Source of the DNA: Amylibacter marinus
Lineage (GTDB): Bacteria > Pseudomonadota > Alphaproteobacteria > Rhodobacterales > Rhodobacteraceae
Length of the DNA stretch: 64,000 nt
Direction of reading: 5' to 3'
Assembly: GCF_030160015.1 (NCBI RefSeq)
Contig: NZ_BSNN01000002.1
Location: 496,001-560,000 of the forward strand
In this document: positions 41,586-51,745 of the stretch, piece by piece
Position numbering within the stretch: position 1 is the first letter of the stretch
How the letters are laid out: each line of letters starts with the position of its first letter
Program-made: the position numbers and the translations under genes
The notes under the pieces: model-generated
The model's input: the letters and a program-made list of their open reading frames with translations, nothing else
Told to the model about the DNA's origin: nothing
Database searches by the model: none

Positions 41586-43669
41586 TCAAACAACGTATTT
41601 TTACGTTGCCGATAGGAATTCCAGAGCCGCGTGCCATTTTCTTGGCGCGCGGTTTCTATTTTCAAGCCCTCAGCCCCATCGATAAACGCAAGCGATCCAT
41701 CCTGTTTCAGACGTTTTGCGCCCCAAATCTCGCATGTGCCATTAATCCAATCTGTGTATTTAGGCGCGATTACCACCGCATGATCGCGACAATAGCTATG
41801 CAGCGTTTGTTCGGAGACATCCTTCTGCCATAGATACAGAATGCTTTGGCCAGAAACCTTTACATCGAAAAAATCATCATCCCCCACAAAGGCCGCCGCA
41901 AGGGCTGGTTGGTCAAAAACCCTCCCGTCATTTTCCAGCCATGTGCGCGCAGAGAATCCATTGCCGCGCTTGCGATTCAACACCCGTTGATCATCCTGCA
42001 TTATTCCAACGATCCGCCCATTTCCTGAAACCAAAACATCAGGACGATCCGCCCCAACCCAAATAGACATTCCAACCAAAACCAGCGCCAACCCCAGCAT
42101 CTTTTGCCAGCGGTCCAGCAGGATCGCCAACATCCCCCCCACCACCATCACCGCCAGAGCATTGGGGCCGGCTTGCGGGATCATGCTGACCACACCGTCC
42201 AGCCCAGACACCCATTGTGCCACCGCAAGTATCCAGCTGATCCCCAGTCCCATCACCCACAGAGGCAGGGCCTGCAGGCCAATGAGCGATAACAGCAATG
42301 CCAGCACCGCCGCAGGCATCACCACCATCCCCATAATCGGCAGGCTCATAGCATTGGCCAGCATACCATAGTGTGAAACCTGATTGAAATGATAGGCCGA
42401 GAACGGCGCTGTCGCCATCCCCGCCACAAAAGAAGAAGCCAGCAACCCGATCAATGGGTAAACAATGCGCAAGCTCCCCCTCTGCAATGCACGCCACGGC
42501 GGGTATTTCCCCAACCATCGAAACACCACCACCAAGGCCGTCGTCGCGGCAAAGGACATCTGAAACCCAGCCGATAACAGGTTTTCGGGCCAGAACGTTA
42601 GGATGATCAGCGCAGCAATCGCAACCGCCCGCAATGAAATCGCCGGCCGATCCACGATAATCGCCCCCAGCATCACCGCCACCATGATAAAGGCCCGCTC
42701 TGTGGCTACGGCTGCTCCCGATATAATCAGATAACTAAATCCCGCAACCAAGGCCAAGGCCGCCGCCACTTTTTTACCCGAAACCCGCAGTCCCACCCGA
42801 GGCCATAGAGCGAGACCAGCACGCAAGAACACAAATACAACGCCCGTTAGTAGCCCCATATGCAGGCCAGAAATCGCCAGCAAATGCGCCAAATTTGATC
42901 GCCGCAGATGATCCAGCGAGCCTTGATCCACATGGGCGCGATCCCCCGTTAAGATAGCCGCAGCAAATCCCCCCTCTTTCTCGGGCAAATAGTGACGCAA
43001 ACTCTGGGATAGGCGCAGGCGCAAATCAAAGACCCGCAATCGCCAGTTTTCCAATTCGGCCTGACGCACCACCTCTACGGGTTTGCGCGTATAGCCCACC
43101 GCCCCCAGCGCGCGAAACCACGCATAGCGCTGAAAATCAAACCCATGCGGCTCGGATGGGCCGCTGGGGGGGGAAACGCTGGCAGTGACACGCACCCTCT
43201 GCCCGGGCTCTGGCAAAACGCTCTCGTCCATCAGGCTAACACGGATGATTTGCGGCGTTCTAGCCTGCGAAATGGGGGGCATGCTGGGGTTGGCCAATGT
43301 GATGCGCGTACGCCCCGTGCTGGATCGATCCATCGCCACCATCTGGCCCTCAATATCACCGTAATAACGCCACCCCAGAACAGGTTGAGCGACGGAATGT
43401 GCTCGCACCATTGACAGACAAAACCCCAGCGCCACCAACCCCACACAGGCAAAGGCTACGCCCCAAATCTCGGGTAATATAAAGAAAGCCACAGCACAAA
43501 TCACACAGCAGGCAATTGCGGCATAAAACAGCGAAGCACTTGGTTCTGTATTGAGCTTAAAGTAGCCCCATATGCCAATCCCAAGCAACATCGGCGCCCA
43601 TAACAGGCCCCGTTGCCGCTGATCTAATATGCTCAGCTTTACTGCTGTTAAAACAGCGTCTCTTGCCAT
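41582..43669 (-). CDS. comEC: ComEC/Rec2-family DNA uptake membrane protein
   Basis: 695 aa. A DUF4131 N-terminal part with two or three helices and an OB-like region is followed by the competence domain with about eight helices. Conserved blocks include [35 protein letters not shown] (quoted as [15 protein letters not shown]) and [15 protein letters not shown]. ComEC forms the inner-membrane channel for single-stranded DNA in transformation. The C-terminal metallo-beta-lactamase domain seen in longer ComEC proteins is absent or reduced; only about 150 residues follow the membrane part. It shares a 68-base divergent promoter region with gltX. Confidence 0.92.
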   Translation of the reverse strand: MARDAVLTAVKLSILDQRQRGLLWAPMLLGIGIWGYFKLNTEPSASLFYAAIACCVICAVAFFILPEIWGVAFACVGLVALGFCLSMVRAHSVAQPVLGWRYYGDIEGQMVAMDRSSTGRTRITLANPSMPPISQARTPQIIRVSLMDESVLPEPGQRVRVTASVSPPSGPSEPHGFDFQRYAWFRALGAVGYTRKPVEVVRQAELENWRLRVFDLRLRLSQSLRHYLPEKEGGFAAAILTGDRAHVDQGSLDHLRRSNLAHLLAISGLHMGLLTGVVFVFLRAGLALWPRVGLRVSGKKVAAALALVAGFSYLIISGAAVATERAFIMVAVMLGAIIVDRPAISLRAVAIAALIILTFWPENLLSAGFQMSFAATTALVVVFRWLGKYPPWRALQRGSLRIVYPLIGLLASSFVAGMATAPFSAYHFNQVSHYGMLANAMSLPIMGMVVMPAAVLALLLSLIGLQALPLWVMGLGISWILAVAQWVSGLDGVVSMIPQAGPNALAVMVVGGMLAILLDRWQKMLGLALVLVGMSIWVGADRPDVLVSGNGRIVGIMQDDQRVLNRKRGNGFSARTWLENDGRVFDQPALAAAFVGDDDFFDVKVSGQSILYLWQKDVSEQTLHSYCRDHAVVIAPKYTDWINGTCEIWGAKRLKQDGSLAFIDGAEGLKIETARQENGTRLWNSYRQRKNTLFD

Positions 43670-43737
43670 GGGAACCTCGATTGCCTAAAGCAAGGTCTAT
43701 GCTATTCAATTCTAGGTTTACACGAGGTTAATTTTCC

Positions 43738-45150
43738 ATGTCATCTCCTCAGGTCGTCACCCGTTTCGCACCCTCTCCCACCGGATATCTACACATCGGT
43801 GGCGCACGTACTGCTTTGTTCAATTGGCTCTATGCCCGCGCAAATGGTGGTAAATTTCTATTGCGTATCGAGGATACGGATCGGGCGCGCTCTACCCCAG
43901 AGGCCACCGCGGCGCTGATCCAAGGGCTAGAGTGGCTGGGCCTGGACTATGATGGCGAAATCCACAGCCAATTTGCCCGCGCTGATCGCCACCGCGCGGT
44001 GGCCAATGACATGCTAAGCACGGGCCATGCCTATAAATGCTTTTCAACCTCTGAAGAGATCGAGGCCTACCGCGCGCAGGCCCGCCAAGACAATAATCCC
44101 CTGCCCTTTCAAAGCCCTTGGCGCGATGCAGACGTGGATACGCACCCCGATGCGCCCTTCGTTATTCGCCTTAAATCCCCGCGCGAGGGCGGCGTGGCGA
44201 TCAAAGACCGCGTACAAAAAAAGGTCAGCTGGGCGGCGACCACATTTGATGATTTGATCATGTTGCGATCCGATGGAACCCCCACCTATATGCTGGCGGT
44301 GGTGGTTGACGATCACGACATGGGGGTCACCCATATTATCCGCGGCGATGACCATTTGATTAATGCCGGGCGCCAGTCGCTGATTTACCGCGCTATGGGA
44401 TGGGATATCCCCGAATTTGCCCATATCCCCCTGATCCACGGCGAAGATGGCAAAAAGCTATCAAAACGCCACGGTGCTACCGGCGTGCATGAATATGCGG
44501 CCCTTGGTTATATGCCAGAGGCCATGCGCAACTATCTGGCGCGCTTGGGCTGGAGCCACGGCAATGATGAATTGTTCACAACCCAACAGGCCATCGAATG
44601 GTTTGATTTTAAGGGCATGGGCAAATCGCCTTCGCGGCTGGATTTTAAAAAGCTGGATAATGTATCGGCACATCATATCAAAACCGTGGATGATTCTACG
44701 CTGTTGCGCGATCTTCAGGCCTATGCCAGCGAAATCAATGCGCCCCTATCCGCCCAACAAATGGATGATCTGGGCCGCGCCCTCTCTATTTGCAAAGAAA
44801 AATCTAGAAAACTGGGGGATATTTTGGATAAGGCCCAGTTTATTTTATCGGGCTACCCCTTAGAAATAGACGAAAAATCGGCGGATATGCTCAATTCGGT
44901 ATCCATTAGTATACTATCGGAATTGACCGCCCGCCTAAATAATGTTACGTGGACGGCAGATGCCATTTTTGAGACGGCAAAAGATCTTGCAGCGGATCAA
45001 GGGATCAAGCTGGGAGCAATCGGAATGCCGCTCAAGGCTGCCCTATCTGGGCGGGCAAACAGCCCATCAGGTTTTGGAATGATGGAGGTTTTGGGCCGAG
45101 ACGAAAGTCTTAAGCGCATCGGTAAGGCAGTGAAAAGCAACGAGGCTTAA
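43738..45150 (+). CDS. gltX: Glutamate--tRNA ligase
   Basis: 470 aa. This class I synthetase charges tRNA-Glu (and in many alphaproteobacteria also tRNA-Gln). The HIGH-type motif is FAPSPTGYLHIGGARTALFN (quoted as SPTGYLHIGGART) and the KMSKS-type motif is GKKLSKRHGATG. LLRIEDTDRARS is also typical. Length and both motifs are normal. CGAGGTT precedes the start. It is followed by gltA after 82 bases. Confidence 0.96.
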   Translation: MSSPQVVTRFAPSPTGYLHIGGARTALFNWLYARANGGKFLLRIEDTDRARSTPEATAALIQGLEWLGLDYDGEIHSQFARADRHRAVANDMLSTGHAYKCFSTSEEIEAYRAQARQDNNPLPFQSPWRDADVDTHPDAPFVIRLKSPREGGVAIKDRVQKKVSWAATTFDDLIMLRSDGTPTYMLAVVVDDHDMGVTHIIRGDDHLINAGRQSLIYRAMGWDIPEFAHIPLIHGEDGKKLSKRHGATGVHEYAALGYMPEAMRNYLARLGWSHGNDELFTTQQAIEWFDFKGMGKSPSRLDFKKLDNVSAHHIKTVDDSTLLRDLQAYASEINAPLSAQQMDDLGRALSICKEKSRKLGDILDKAQFILSGYPLEIDEKSADMLNSVSISILSELTARLNNVTWTADAIFETAKDLAADQGIKLGAIGMPLKAALSGRANSPSGFGMMEVLGRDESLKRIGKAVKSNEA

Positions 45151-45191
45151 AGCTGTTACATTTCTACTCTAGTATCAACTAGAACGTGTTT

Positions 45192-45209
45192 TGCCGCGCT
45201 CTTGCGGCA
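45192..45209 (+). promoter_or_regulatory. Hairpin in the gltA leader
   Basis: TGCCGC (45192-45197) pairs perfectly with GCGGCA (45204-45209) across GCTCTT, 23 bases before the gltA start codon. It may affect translation or mark a weak terminator after gltX. No T-run follows. Confidence 0.3.
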
Positions 45210-45232
45210 TTGAATATATCGAAGGGACGAGG

Positions 45233-46525
45233 ATGACTGATACAAAGAACGCAACACTGACGATTGATGGTGAAAACTATGATCTGCCAATTCATAGCCC
45301 ATCTGCTGGGCCAGATGTTTTGGACATTACGAAACTATATGCGCAAGCGGGCGTATTTACGTTTGACCCTGGCTTCACTTCAACTGCATCTTGTGAATCT
45401 TCGATCACATTCATCGCCGGCGGCAAAGGTGAATTGCTGTATCGCGGTTACCCTATTGACCAGCTGGCAGAAAAATCCAGCTACCTAGAGGTTTGTTATC
45501 TATTGCTGAACGGTGAGCTGCCCACCACCGCTCAACTGGAAGAATTTACACATACCGTTACAAATCACACAATGTTGCACGACCAGATGAATAATCTGTT
45601 CCGTGGGTTCCGTCGCGATGCGCACCCAATGGCTATTATGTGCGGTGTGGTTGGTGCGCTCTCTGCATTTTATCACGACAGCGCTGATATTACGGATGAA
45701 AAGCAACGTGAAATCGCCTCGATCCGCATGATTGCCAAAATTCCAACAATCGCGGCCTATGCGTTTAAATATTCTGTTGGTCAGCCTTTTGTATATCCGG
45801 ATAACAATCTTGATTATGCATCCAACTTCTTGCGCATGTGCTTTGCCGTACCTGCAGAGGATTACGTTGTGAACCCGATCCTTTCAAAGGCAATGGATCG
45901 CATTTTCACACTGCACGCCGATCACGAGCAAAACGCATCTACCTCGACAGTGCGCTTGGCTGGTTCCTCTGGTGCCAACCCATTTGCCTGTATCGCCGCG
46001 GGCATCGCTTGCTTGTGGGGCCCCGCACATGGTGGCGCCAACGAGGCCTGCCTGAACATGTTGCGTGAAATTGGGACTGTGGATCGCATTCCCGAGTACA
46101 TCGCCCGCGCCAAGGATAAATCTGATCCGTTCCGCCTGATGGGCTTTGGACACCGCGTCTACAAAAACTTTGATCCGCGCGCCACAGTGATGAAAGAAAG
46201 CGCCGACGAGGTATTGGATCTGTTAGGTATCGAAGATAACGAAACGCTGAAGGTTGCCAAGGCGCTGGAAAAAATCGCGCTGGAAGACCCCTATTTCGTA
46301 GAGAAGAAACTGTATCCAAACGTTGATTTCTATTCTGGTATCATTTTGGATGCCATGGGATTCCCAACATCCATGTTCACACCGATCTTTGCTCTATCGC
46401 GTACGGTAGGCTGGATTGCACAGTGGAAGGAAATGATCGGCGATCCGAAATTGAAAATCGGCCGCCCGCGTCAGCTATACACAGGCGCCACAAACCGCGA
46501 CTACGTGGATATGGCAGAACGCTAA
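45233..46525 (+). CDS. gltA: Citrate synthase
   Basis: 430 aa, type II (hexameric, NADH-regulated length). It condenses oxaloacetate with acetyl-CoA to begin the citric acid cycle. Seen are [18 protein letters not shown], quoted as [13 protein letters not shown], then [14 protein letters not shown], the active-site blocks [28 protein letters not shown] and [14 protein letters not shown], with [11 protein letters not shown] late. The start at 45233 follows GACGAGG; a longer frame from 45191 is not supported. A strong terminator follows. Confidence 0.97.
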   Translation: MTDTKNATLTIDGENYDLPIHSPSAGPDVLDITKLYAQAGVFTFDPGFTSTASCESSITFIAGGKGELLYRGYPIDQLAEKSSYLEVCYLLLNGELPTTAQLEEFTHTVTNHTMLHDQMNNLFRGFRRDAHPMAIMCGVVGALSAFYHDSADITDEKQREIASIRMIAKIPTIAAYAFKYSVGQPFVYPDNNLDYASNFLRMCFAVPAEDYVVNPILSKAMDRIFTLHADHEQNASTSTVRLAGSSGANPFACIAAGIACLWGPAHGGANEACLNMLREIGTVDRIPEYIARAKDKSDPFRLMGFGHRVYKNFDPRATVMKESADEVLDLLGIEDNETLKVAKALEKIALEDPYFVEKKLYPNVDFYSGIILDAMGFPTSMFTPIFALSRTVGWIAQWKEMIGDPKLKIGRPRQLYTGATNRDYVDMAER

Positions 46526-46534
46526 TACATACCC

Positions 46535-46564
46535 AAAAGGCCACCATAATCGGTGGCCTTTTTT
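46535..46564. terminator. Bidirectional terminator between gltA and ccmH
   Basis: AAAAGGCCACC (46535-46545) pairs perfectly with GGTGGCCTTTT (46552-46562), with a T-run on the right and an A-run on the left. It serves gltA on the plus strand and lies directly at the ccmH stop codon on the minus strand. Confidence 0.88.
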
Positions 46565-47009
46565 AATCGCGCATCAAATCTTTTAGGCGCTGTTGTTCTT
46601 CTGGGGTCAGGTCTTGGGCCGGCGCATCCCCACCCGTTTTGATAGTGCGCAGTCCAATATAGCCCCCAAACAACAGCATCAATGGGCCCGCCAACCACAG
46701 CAATAGGTTCCCCCAAGAGCGCCGCGGCTGTAGCAAAACATACTCACCATACCGATCCACCACAAAATCGATCACCTGTTCATTGCTGTCGCCGGCCACA
46801 ATGCGCTCGCGCACCAGTATCCTTAGATCCTTGGCAATACCCGCATTCGAACTATCGATATTCTCATTGCGACAAATCAAACAGCGTAGGTTTTTGGAAA
46901 TCTCTCGTGCCCGTGCCTCTTGGGCTACATCGCTCAATATCTCGTCTGGTTCGACGGCTTGAACAGGCAAAGCCATCAGCGCGATCAGGATTATGCAAAC
47001 ACGGATCAT
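46563..47009 (-). CDS. ccmH: Cytochrome c maturation protein CcmH (CycL)
   Basis: 148 aa. A signal peptide (residues 1-18) is followed by the redox motif C43-C46 in NLRCLICRNENI, which reduces apocytochrome c cysteines for haem attachment, and a C-terminal membrane helix (about residues 100-120). The form is the short CcmH/CycL; no CcmI follows in this window. Its start overlaps the end of ccmF by four bases. Confidence 0.95.
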   Translation of the reverse strand: MIRVCIILIALMALPVQAVEPDEILSDVAQEARAREISKNLRCLICRNENIDSSNAGIAKDLRILVRERIVAGDSNEQVIDFVVDRYGEYVLLQPRRSWGNLLLWLAGPLMLLFGGYIGLRTIKTGGDAPAQDLTPEEQQRLKDLMRD

Positions 47010-48979
47010 GCCGCCACCTCGCGACGTCCAGCACGCCGCTTGGCCGCCCCGACACGAAACCGCCGATCACTAAGACTAAGCCCGCCGCCCAATGCCATGA
47101 CAATAGATCCAATCCAAATCCACACCGCAAAGGGCTTTACATAGCTGCGCAGAACCCAACCATCGCCCTGTTGATCGCCCAAGGCTACATAGAGATCTCG
47201 GTGAAGCGCACTGCTGATCCCTGCCTCGGTGGTTGGCATGCGCTGAACTGGGTAGAACCGTTTTTCTGGGTGCAAAACGGCCACAATACGCTCATCTACC
47301 CGCACGCTAACTGTGCCAATCGTTGCGGAATAGTTCTTGCCATTGCTGTCTTCGACCTTGTCAAAACTGAACTCGTAGCCACTAAGGGTAAAGCGCTCGC
47401 CAATTTGCGCCACCCGAATATCCTCGACCTCCCATGCCGTAATCGCCGAAATGCCAAAGATCGTCAGCCCCAACCCCGCATGGGCCACCGCTTTGCCCCA
47501 ATCAGCCCTCGGTAGATTTCTAAGCCGGCGCAAAGATGCCCCAAGGTCTATTCTTCCAATTTGGCCGCGCTGTGCCACATCAAACACCGCGCCCAAAACC
47601 ACCCATGCCGCAAGACCCAGACCAATAGGTGCCAGCATTCGCCCACCTGTTTGCAGGCTCCAAATCAATAGCATCAGCGCCACCGCTAAAACCGCCGCCC
47701 CCCATAAGGGGCGTGCTGTTTTAGCCAGCTTGCCCCGCTTCCATGGCAAAAGGGCCGCAACGGGTAAAACCAGCGCAATCCCCACCATAAAGGGCGTAAA
47801 TGCCAGATTGAAAAACGGCGCTCCTACAGACAGTTTGCGCCCCGTAGTTAGCTCTGCCACCAAGGGCCAGATGGTACCGACAAAGACCACAATCGCCGCC
47901 ACAACCAGCAGTAGATTGTTAACCACCAGCCCGCTTTCTCGGCTGACCATAGAAAACACCGCCGTTGATTTTAGCGATGCAGCGCGCAGGGCAAATAACG
48001 TCAGTGATCCCCCAATAGCCACAACCAGAATCGCCAGAATGAACACCCCCCGCTCTGGATCATTGGCGAATGCATGCACCGATGTAATCACACCAGAACG
48101 TACAATAAAGGTGCCGATCAGGGAAAACGAAAACCCAAGGATTGCCAACAGAACCGTCCAAGTCTTTAGGCTTTCGCGCTTTTCCACAACAATTGCGGAA
48201 TGCAGCAAGGCCACTGCAATCAGCCACGGCATAAAGCTGGCGTTTTCAACCGGATCCCAGAACCACCAGCCCCCCCAACCCAGCTCGTAATAGGCCCACC
48301 AAGAGCCCAAGGCGATACCAATGGTCAAGGTAACCCATGCCAGTAACGCCCATGGCCGCACCCAGCGTGCCCATGCCGCATCAACTGATCCCTGCAACAG
48401 GGCCGCCACAGCAAAGCTGAATGTCATCGATAGCCCCACATAGCCAAAATACAAAAATGGCGGATGAAAGGCCAAGCCAGGATCTTGAAGCAATGGGTTC
48501 AAATCATTGCCATCAACGGGGGGGAGTTCCAGACGCTCGAAGGGATTTGAGGTGAATAGCAAAAAGGCCAAAAACGCCAAAGAAATCATCGATTGAACCG
48601 AAAGCACCCGCGCTTTTAACAAGAGCGGCAAGCCCCGCCCAAACACCGCAACCAAGGCCCCATAAAAAACCAAGATCAATATCCACAACAGCATAGAGCC
48701 CTCGTGATTCCCCCAAACCCCCGAAAATTTATAGAGCATCGGCTTTAGCGAATGGGAATTGCTGGCAACCAGCTTCACTGAAAAATCCGAGGTCACAAAG
48801 GCAATGGTCAGCATCACAAAGGCAAAGCCCACCGCCCCAAACTGTACCAATGCCGCAGGCCCGGCCGTATGCATTAGCCGCGCATCACCTGTCATTCCTC
48901 CCCACATCGGCAAAATCGCCTGTACAAATGCCACCACAAAGGCCAGAATAACGGCCATATGACCCAGTTCTGCAATCAT
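47006..48979 (-). CDS. ccmF: Cytochrome c haem lyase subunit CcmF
   Basis: 657 aa with about 15 membrane helices. With CcmH it attaches haem to apocytochrome c. The tryptophan-rich WWD haem-handling motif is GWGGWWFWDPVENASFMPWL; an earlier block is WGNHEGSMLLWI. The start is set by GGAG 8 bases upstream. It is transcribed with ccmH and lies 86 bases after the holin gene. This gap shows no terminator, so the upstream lysis genes probably share the transcript. Confidence 0.95.
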   Translation of the reverse strand: MIAELGHMAVILAFVVAFVQAILPMWGGMTGDARLMHTAGPAALVQFGAVGFAFVMLTIAFVTSDFSVKLVASNSHSLKPMLYKFSGVWGNHEGSMLLWILILVFYGALVAVFGRGLPLLLKARVLSVQSMISLAFLAFLLFTSNPFERLELPPVDGNDLNPLLQDPGLAFHPPFLYFGYVGLSMTFSFAVAALLQGSVDAAWARWVRPWALLAWVTLTIGIALGSWWAYYELGWGGWWFWDPVENASFMPWLIAVALLHSAIVVEKRESLKTWTVLLAILGFSFSLIGTFIVRSGVITSVHAFANDPERGVFILAILVVAIGGSLTLFALRAASLKSTAVFSMVSRESGLVVNNLLLVVAAIVVFVGTIWPLVAELTTGRKLSVGAPFFNLAFTPFMVGIALVLPVAALLPWKRGKLAKTARPLWGAAVLAVALMLLIWSLQTGGRMLAPIGLGLAAWVVLGAVFDVAQRGQIGRIDLGASLRRLRNLPRADWGKAVAHAGLGLTIFGISAITAWEVEDIRVAQIGERFTLSGYEFSFDKVEDSNGKNYSATIGTVSVRVDERIVAVLHPEKRFYPVQRMPTTEAGISSALHRDLYVALGDQQGDGWVLRSYVKPFAVWIWIGSIVMALGGGLSLSDRRFRVGAAKRRAGRREVAA

Positions 48980-49065
48980 CGAATTGTCTCCGTATTTGTG
49001 GTGACTATAAACTCTTAGCGTGCAGGCTCAATCCACATTCACGTTAGCGCGACAAACATGCCGCG

Positions 49066-49557
49066 CTATTTGTCTGGGGCGGATTTACTGGCCAGCCAGT
49101 CAGCAATGGCCGCATTATCACTTTGCGGCACAGATGACACCAATGAATGCACCCGTGGTGCACTGCCCCGCGCGCGCGGCACCTGTGTGCGATAATGATG
49201 CATCTCGCGCGCACCAAAATAAAACGACACCACCGCCCCCAAAAGCCACCATAGCGGTTCTGGAACTTCAGCTAGCCCCTGCATGCGTTTTGAAAACGCC
49301 AATGGATCCGCCATTGAAAAAACAAACAACCCCACCGTTCCCAGCGCCATAACTGGGCGTGGCAGGCGATTCAACCCATCAATAAACTGATCAAACGCAC
49401 CGCGACGCTGGTGTTGAAACTCTGCGGCGAATTGCCCCTGGGCACCCAACTTTTGCAGATGAGCCTGTTGTGCTGCGGCAGTTTTATTCGGAACAAAAAC
49501 CTCAACCACGCGTTCAACGACAGGCGCTAGTCCAAATATTTCGCGTATTAACCCCAT
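49066..49557 (-). CDS. GTA-type 3TM holin
   Basis: 163 aa. It begins MGLIREIFGLAPVVERVVEVF; then come RRGAFDQFIDGLNRLPRPVMALGTVGLFVFSMADP (quoted as GLNRLPRPVMALG and TVGLFVFSMADP) and EPLWWLLGAVVSFYFGAREM, matching the family of holins for gene-transfer-agent release. Two membrane segments are plain (about residues 68-85 and 100-116). Holins puncture the inner membrane so that the endolysin reaches the wall. The start overlaps the endolysin stop by 10 bases. It lies inside the ccm operon. Confidence 0.87.
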   Translation of the reverse strand: MGLIREIFGLAPVVERVVEVFVPNKTAAAQQAHLQKLGAQGQFAAEFQHQRRGAFDQFIDGLNRLPRPVMALGTVGLFVFSMADPLAFSKRMQGLAEVPEPLWWLLGAVVSFYFGAREMHHYRTQVPRARGSAPRVHSLVSSVPQSDNAAIADWLASKSAPDK

Positions 49558-50159
49558 GCGCTTACCCTTTGCTGATGCTGTTCATTCGTAAAATGGTATT
49601 TCGCCGAGATAAATTCCTCGGCACGTTTGATCCAACCACCCTTGCCGCCAGAACGGCTGCGCGCATATTTACGACTGGCACTGCGCCGATCCGCAAGAGC
49701 GTAATAATAATTGCGCCGTGCAATGCCGTAGGCATCAACAAAATGTGCAGGTGCAGCGCGAAAGGCGCGGTGACTGGCGCGAATACTGTGGGGTCCCAAA
49801 GCACCATCAACAGCCACCTCTTGACCAAATTCACATAGAACCCTCTGGAGAATTTTAATCGCGTTTCCGCCCGCATTTACATACATGTCGAAAACAGATG
49901 CTTGCAGGGCGCGCGGCAAGCTGTCGATTTTTGGGGCCTTGAAATAGTGCTGGATAAAAATATCTTCGGCATGGCGGCGGGTTAGCAATTTAACATCGCG
50001 TGCATCCAAACTACCATCAGAATTCAAATCCAGCCCTAATCGGCGCAATGTGTGAATAGTAACACCATATTTCGTGGCCCCACCTGGATCATCGGGATCA
50101 TTCACATAGCCCCCCTCGCGGGCGACAATTTCTTTGGCGATTTCGTTAACTGTTAGCAT
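49548..50159 (-). CDS. GTA-type endolysin, glycoside hydrolase family 108
   Basis: 203 aa. A GH108 N-acetylmuramidase: the catalytic glutamate is E15 in VAREGGYVNDPDDPGGATKYG, quoted as AREGGYVNDPDDPGG. A peptidoglycan-binding helical domain follows (AVDGALGPHSIRA) with the late YALADRRSASRKYARS. There is no signal peptide, so it needs the holin next door to leave the cytoplasm. The start at 50159 follows AGG at 6 bases; the longer frame to 50186 is less likely. Endolysin plus 3TM holin is the lysis pair of Rhodobacter-type gene transfer agents. Confidence 0.87.
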   Translation of the reverse strand: MLTVNEIAKEIVAREGGYVNDPDDPGGATKYGVTIHTLRRLGLDLNSDGSLDARDVKLLTRRHAEDIFIQHYFKAPKIDSLPRALQASVFDMYVNAGGNAIKILQRVLCEFGQEVAVDGALGPHSIRASHRAFRAAPAHFVDAYGIARRNYYYALADRRSASRKYARSRSGGKGGWIKRAEEFISAKYHFTNEQHQQRVSAWG

Positions 50160-50201
50160 GTGGAACCTATCTAAGAACCACATCATCCAATCACAGGGAG
50201 G

Positions 50202-50657
50202 TTAGTTTTTCGTAGGAGCAGCGTCCTGTTGAAAGACCCCCTGCTCTTTCAACGCATCAGCCACCTCCTTGGGCAGATAATTCTCGTCGTGCTTGGCAAG
50301 AATTTCATTGGCTTCGAAGGTGCCATTTACCAAACGCCCTGTGGCGATCATGCCCGTGCCCTCGGAAAACAAATCAGGCAGTATTCCAGAAAAGGTTACC
50401 GGTACGTCATGGGCGCGGTCGGTCACCACAAATCGGGTAATCTCGCCGCTTTGCGACACAGTTTCTTCCTTCACCAATCCCCCAATGCGGAAAACCTCAG
50501 TTGGCGCGATTTGCTCAGCAAGCACCTGTGACGGGCTGCGGAAAAATTCTATGCCATCCTTAAAGGCAAAGCCGATCAATGCCGTGGCGATAGTAATCAG
50601 AACAAAGCCGATGACGATCAGCTGAATGCGCCGCCGTTTTTTCAGACCGACCGCCAT
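50202..50657 (-). CDS. ccmE: Cytochrome c maturation haem chaperone CcmE
   Basis: 151 aa. An N-terminal anchor helix (about residues 12-31) is followed by the OB-fold periplasmic domain. The haem-binding histidine is H123 in AKHDENYLPKEV, with Y127 four residues on. It holds haem covalently and hands it to CcmF. Its start touches the argC stop, and the endolysin follows after 42 bases. Confidence 0.95.
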   Translation of the reverse strand: MAVGLKKRRRIQLIVIGFVLITIATALIGFAFKDGIEFFRSPSQVLAEQIAPTEVFRIGGLVKEETVSQSGEITRFVVTDRAHDVPVTFSGILPDLFSEGTGMIATGRLVNGTFEANEILAKHDENYLPKEVADALKEQGVFQQDAAPTKN

Positions 50658-51691
50658 TAAGGAAATACAGGCGCTGACAACAGCCCCATGTCCTCGGGCA
50701 ACCCCAGCATCAGATTGGCATTTTGCAAAGCCTGACCAGACGAACCCTTGGTTAGGTTATCCAAGGCCACAACAATCATCGCACGCCCAGATAGACGATC
50801 CGCTGTCACCCCGATATGGCAATAGTTCGACCCGCGTACATGGCGCGTCGAGGGCGCTTGCCCATAGGGCAAAATTTCTATGAAGGGTTCATCCGCGTAG
50901 GCCTTCTGAAAGGCCTTGAATATCGCCTCGGCATCCCCTTTTACATAGACATTTGCAATGATCCCGCGATTAGCCGGTAATAAAGTTGGGGTAAATTGTA
51001 CCTTAACAGGTCGCCCAGCAATCGCCGAAAACTCTTGGTCAAACTCGGCCAAATGCCGATGCGTGCCACCAATCGCATAGGGGAATGCGCCCTCGGATAA
51101 TTCCGCATGTAGAAATGGCTCTTTCAGGGCCCGTCCAGCGCCGCTAACTCCGGTTTTCAAATCTATGATGATATCATCTAGGTCAATCAATTCTGCCGCG
51201 ATCAACGGGCGCAGGGCATATTGCCCCGTGGCAGCATTACACCCTGTTCCCGCAACCAAACGTGCAGCTTTAATCTGCGAGCGGTAAAACTCTGTCAGCC
51301 CATAAACCGCCTCTGCCTGGCATTCTAATGCATCATGTTGCCCCCCGTACCATTTTGCATATTCTTCTGGATCACGCAGACGAAAATCCGCAGAAAGATC
51401 CACAATTTTCAAGGCTTTAGGCAGCGAGGCAATAACTTTTTGACTGGTGGCATGAGGCAATGCACAAAAACACAGATCCACATCACTAAAATCAATCTGA
51501 TCAATTTTCGCCAATGTCGGCAAATCTAAATGGCGTAGATGCGGGAAGACTTCGGCCATCTCTTGGCCGGCCTTACGCTCAGCACTCATCGCCACGATAT
51601 TCATCATCGGGTGTGTTGCAATAAGGCGCACCAGTTCCGCCCCTGTGTATCCAGAAGCTCCTAATATTGCGATGTTTTTTGGCGTAGCCAT
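50657..51691 (-). CDS. argC: N-acetyl-gamma-glutamyl-phosphate reductase
   Basis: 344 aa. It reduces N-acetylglutamyl phosphate to the semialdehyde in arginine synthesis. The NADP site is [18 protein letters not shown], quoted as [14 protein letters not shown]. The catalytic Cys lies in [17 protein letters not shown], and [28 protein letters not shown] and [13 protein letters not shown] follow. The length is normal. It is followed by ccmE with touching ends, and murI lies 54 bases upstream on the same strand. Confidence 0.95.
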   Translation of the reverse strand: MATPKNIAILGASGYTGAELVRLIATHPMMNIVAMSAERKAGQEMAEVFPHLRHLDLPTLAKIDQIDFSDVDLCFCALPHATSQKVIASLPKALKIVDLSADFRLRDPEEYAKWYGGQHDALECQAEAVYGLTEFYRSQIKAARLVAGTGCNAATGQYALRPLIAAELIDLDDIIIDLKTGVSGAGRALKEPFLHAELSEGAFPYAIGGTHRHLAEFDQEFSAIAGRPVKVQFTPTLLPANRGIIANVYVKGDAEAIFKAFQKAYADEPFIEILPYGQAPSTRHVRGSNYCHIGVTADRLSGRAMIVVALDNLTKGSSGQALQNANLMLGLPEDMGLLSAPVFP

Positions 51692-51745
51692 GATGATTAC
51701 CTCATTTATTTCGGCTGATCTACGATATTTTCTGTGCTATTACAA

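Noticed and set aside
43673-43729. Inverted repeat AACCTCG ... CGAGGTT between comEC and gltX
   Set aside because: Each arm is the ribosome-binding site of one of the two divergent genes (CGAGGTT before both ATGs), so symmetry follows from identical ribosome sites rather than an operator.
46682-48290. Long plus-strand frames opposite ccmF/ccmH
   Set aside because: Antisense shadows of a confident ccmF; composition is Pro/Arg/Thr-rich with no domain and no ribosome site.
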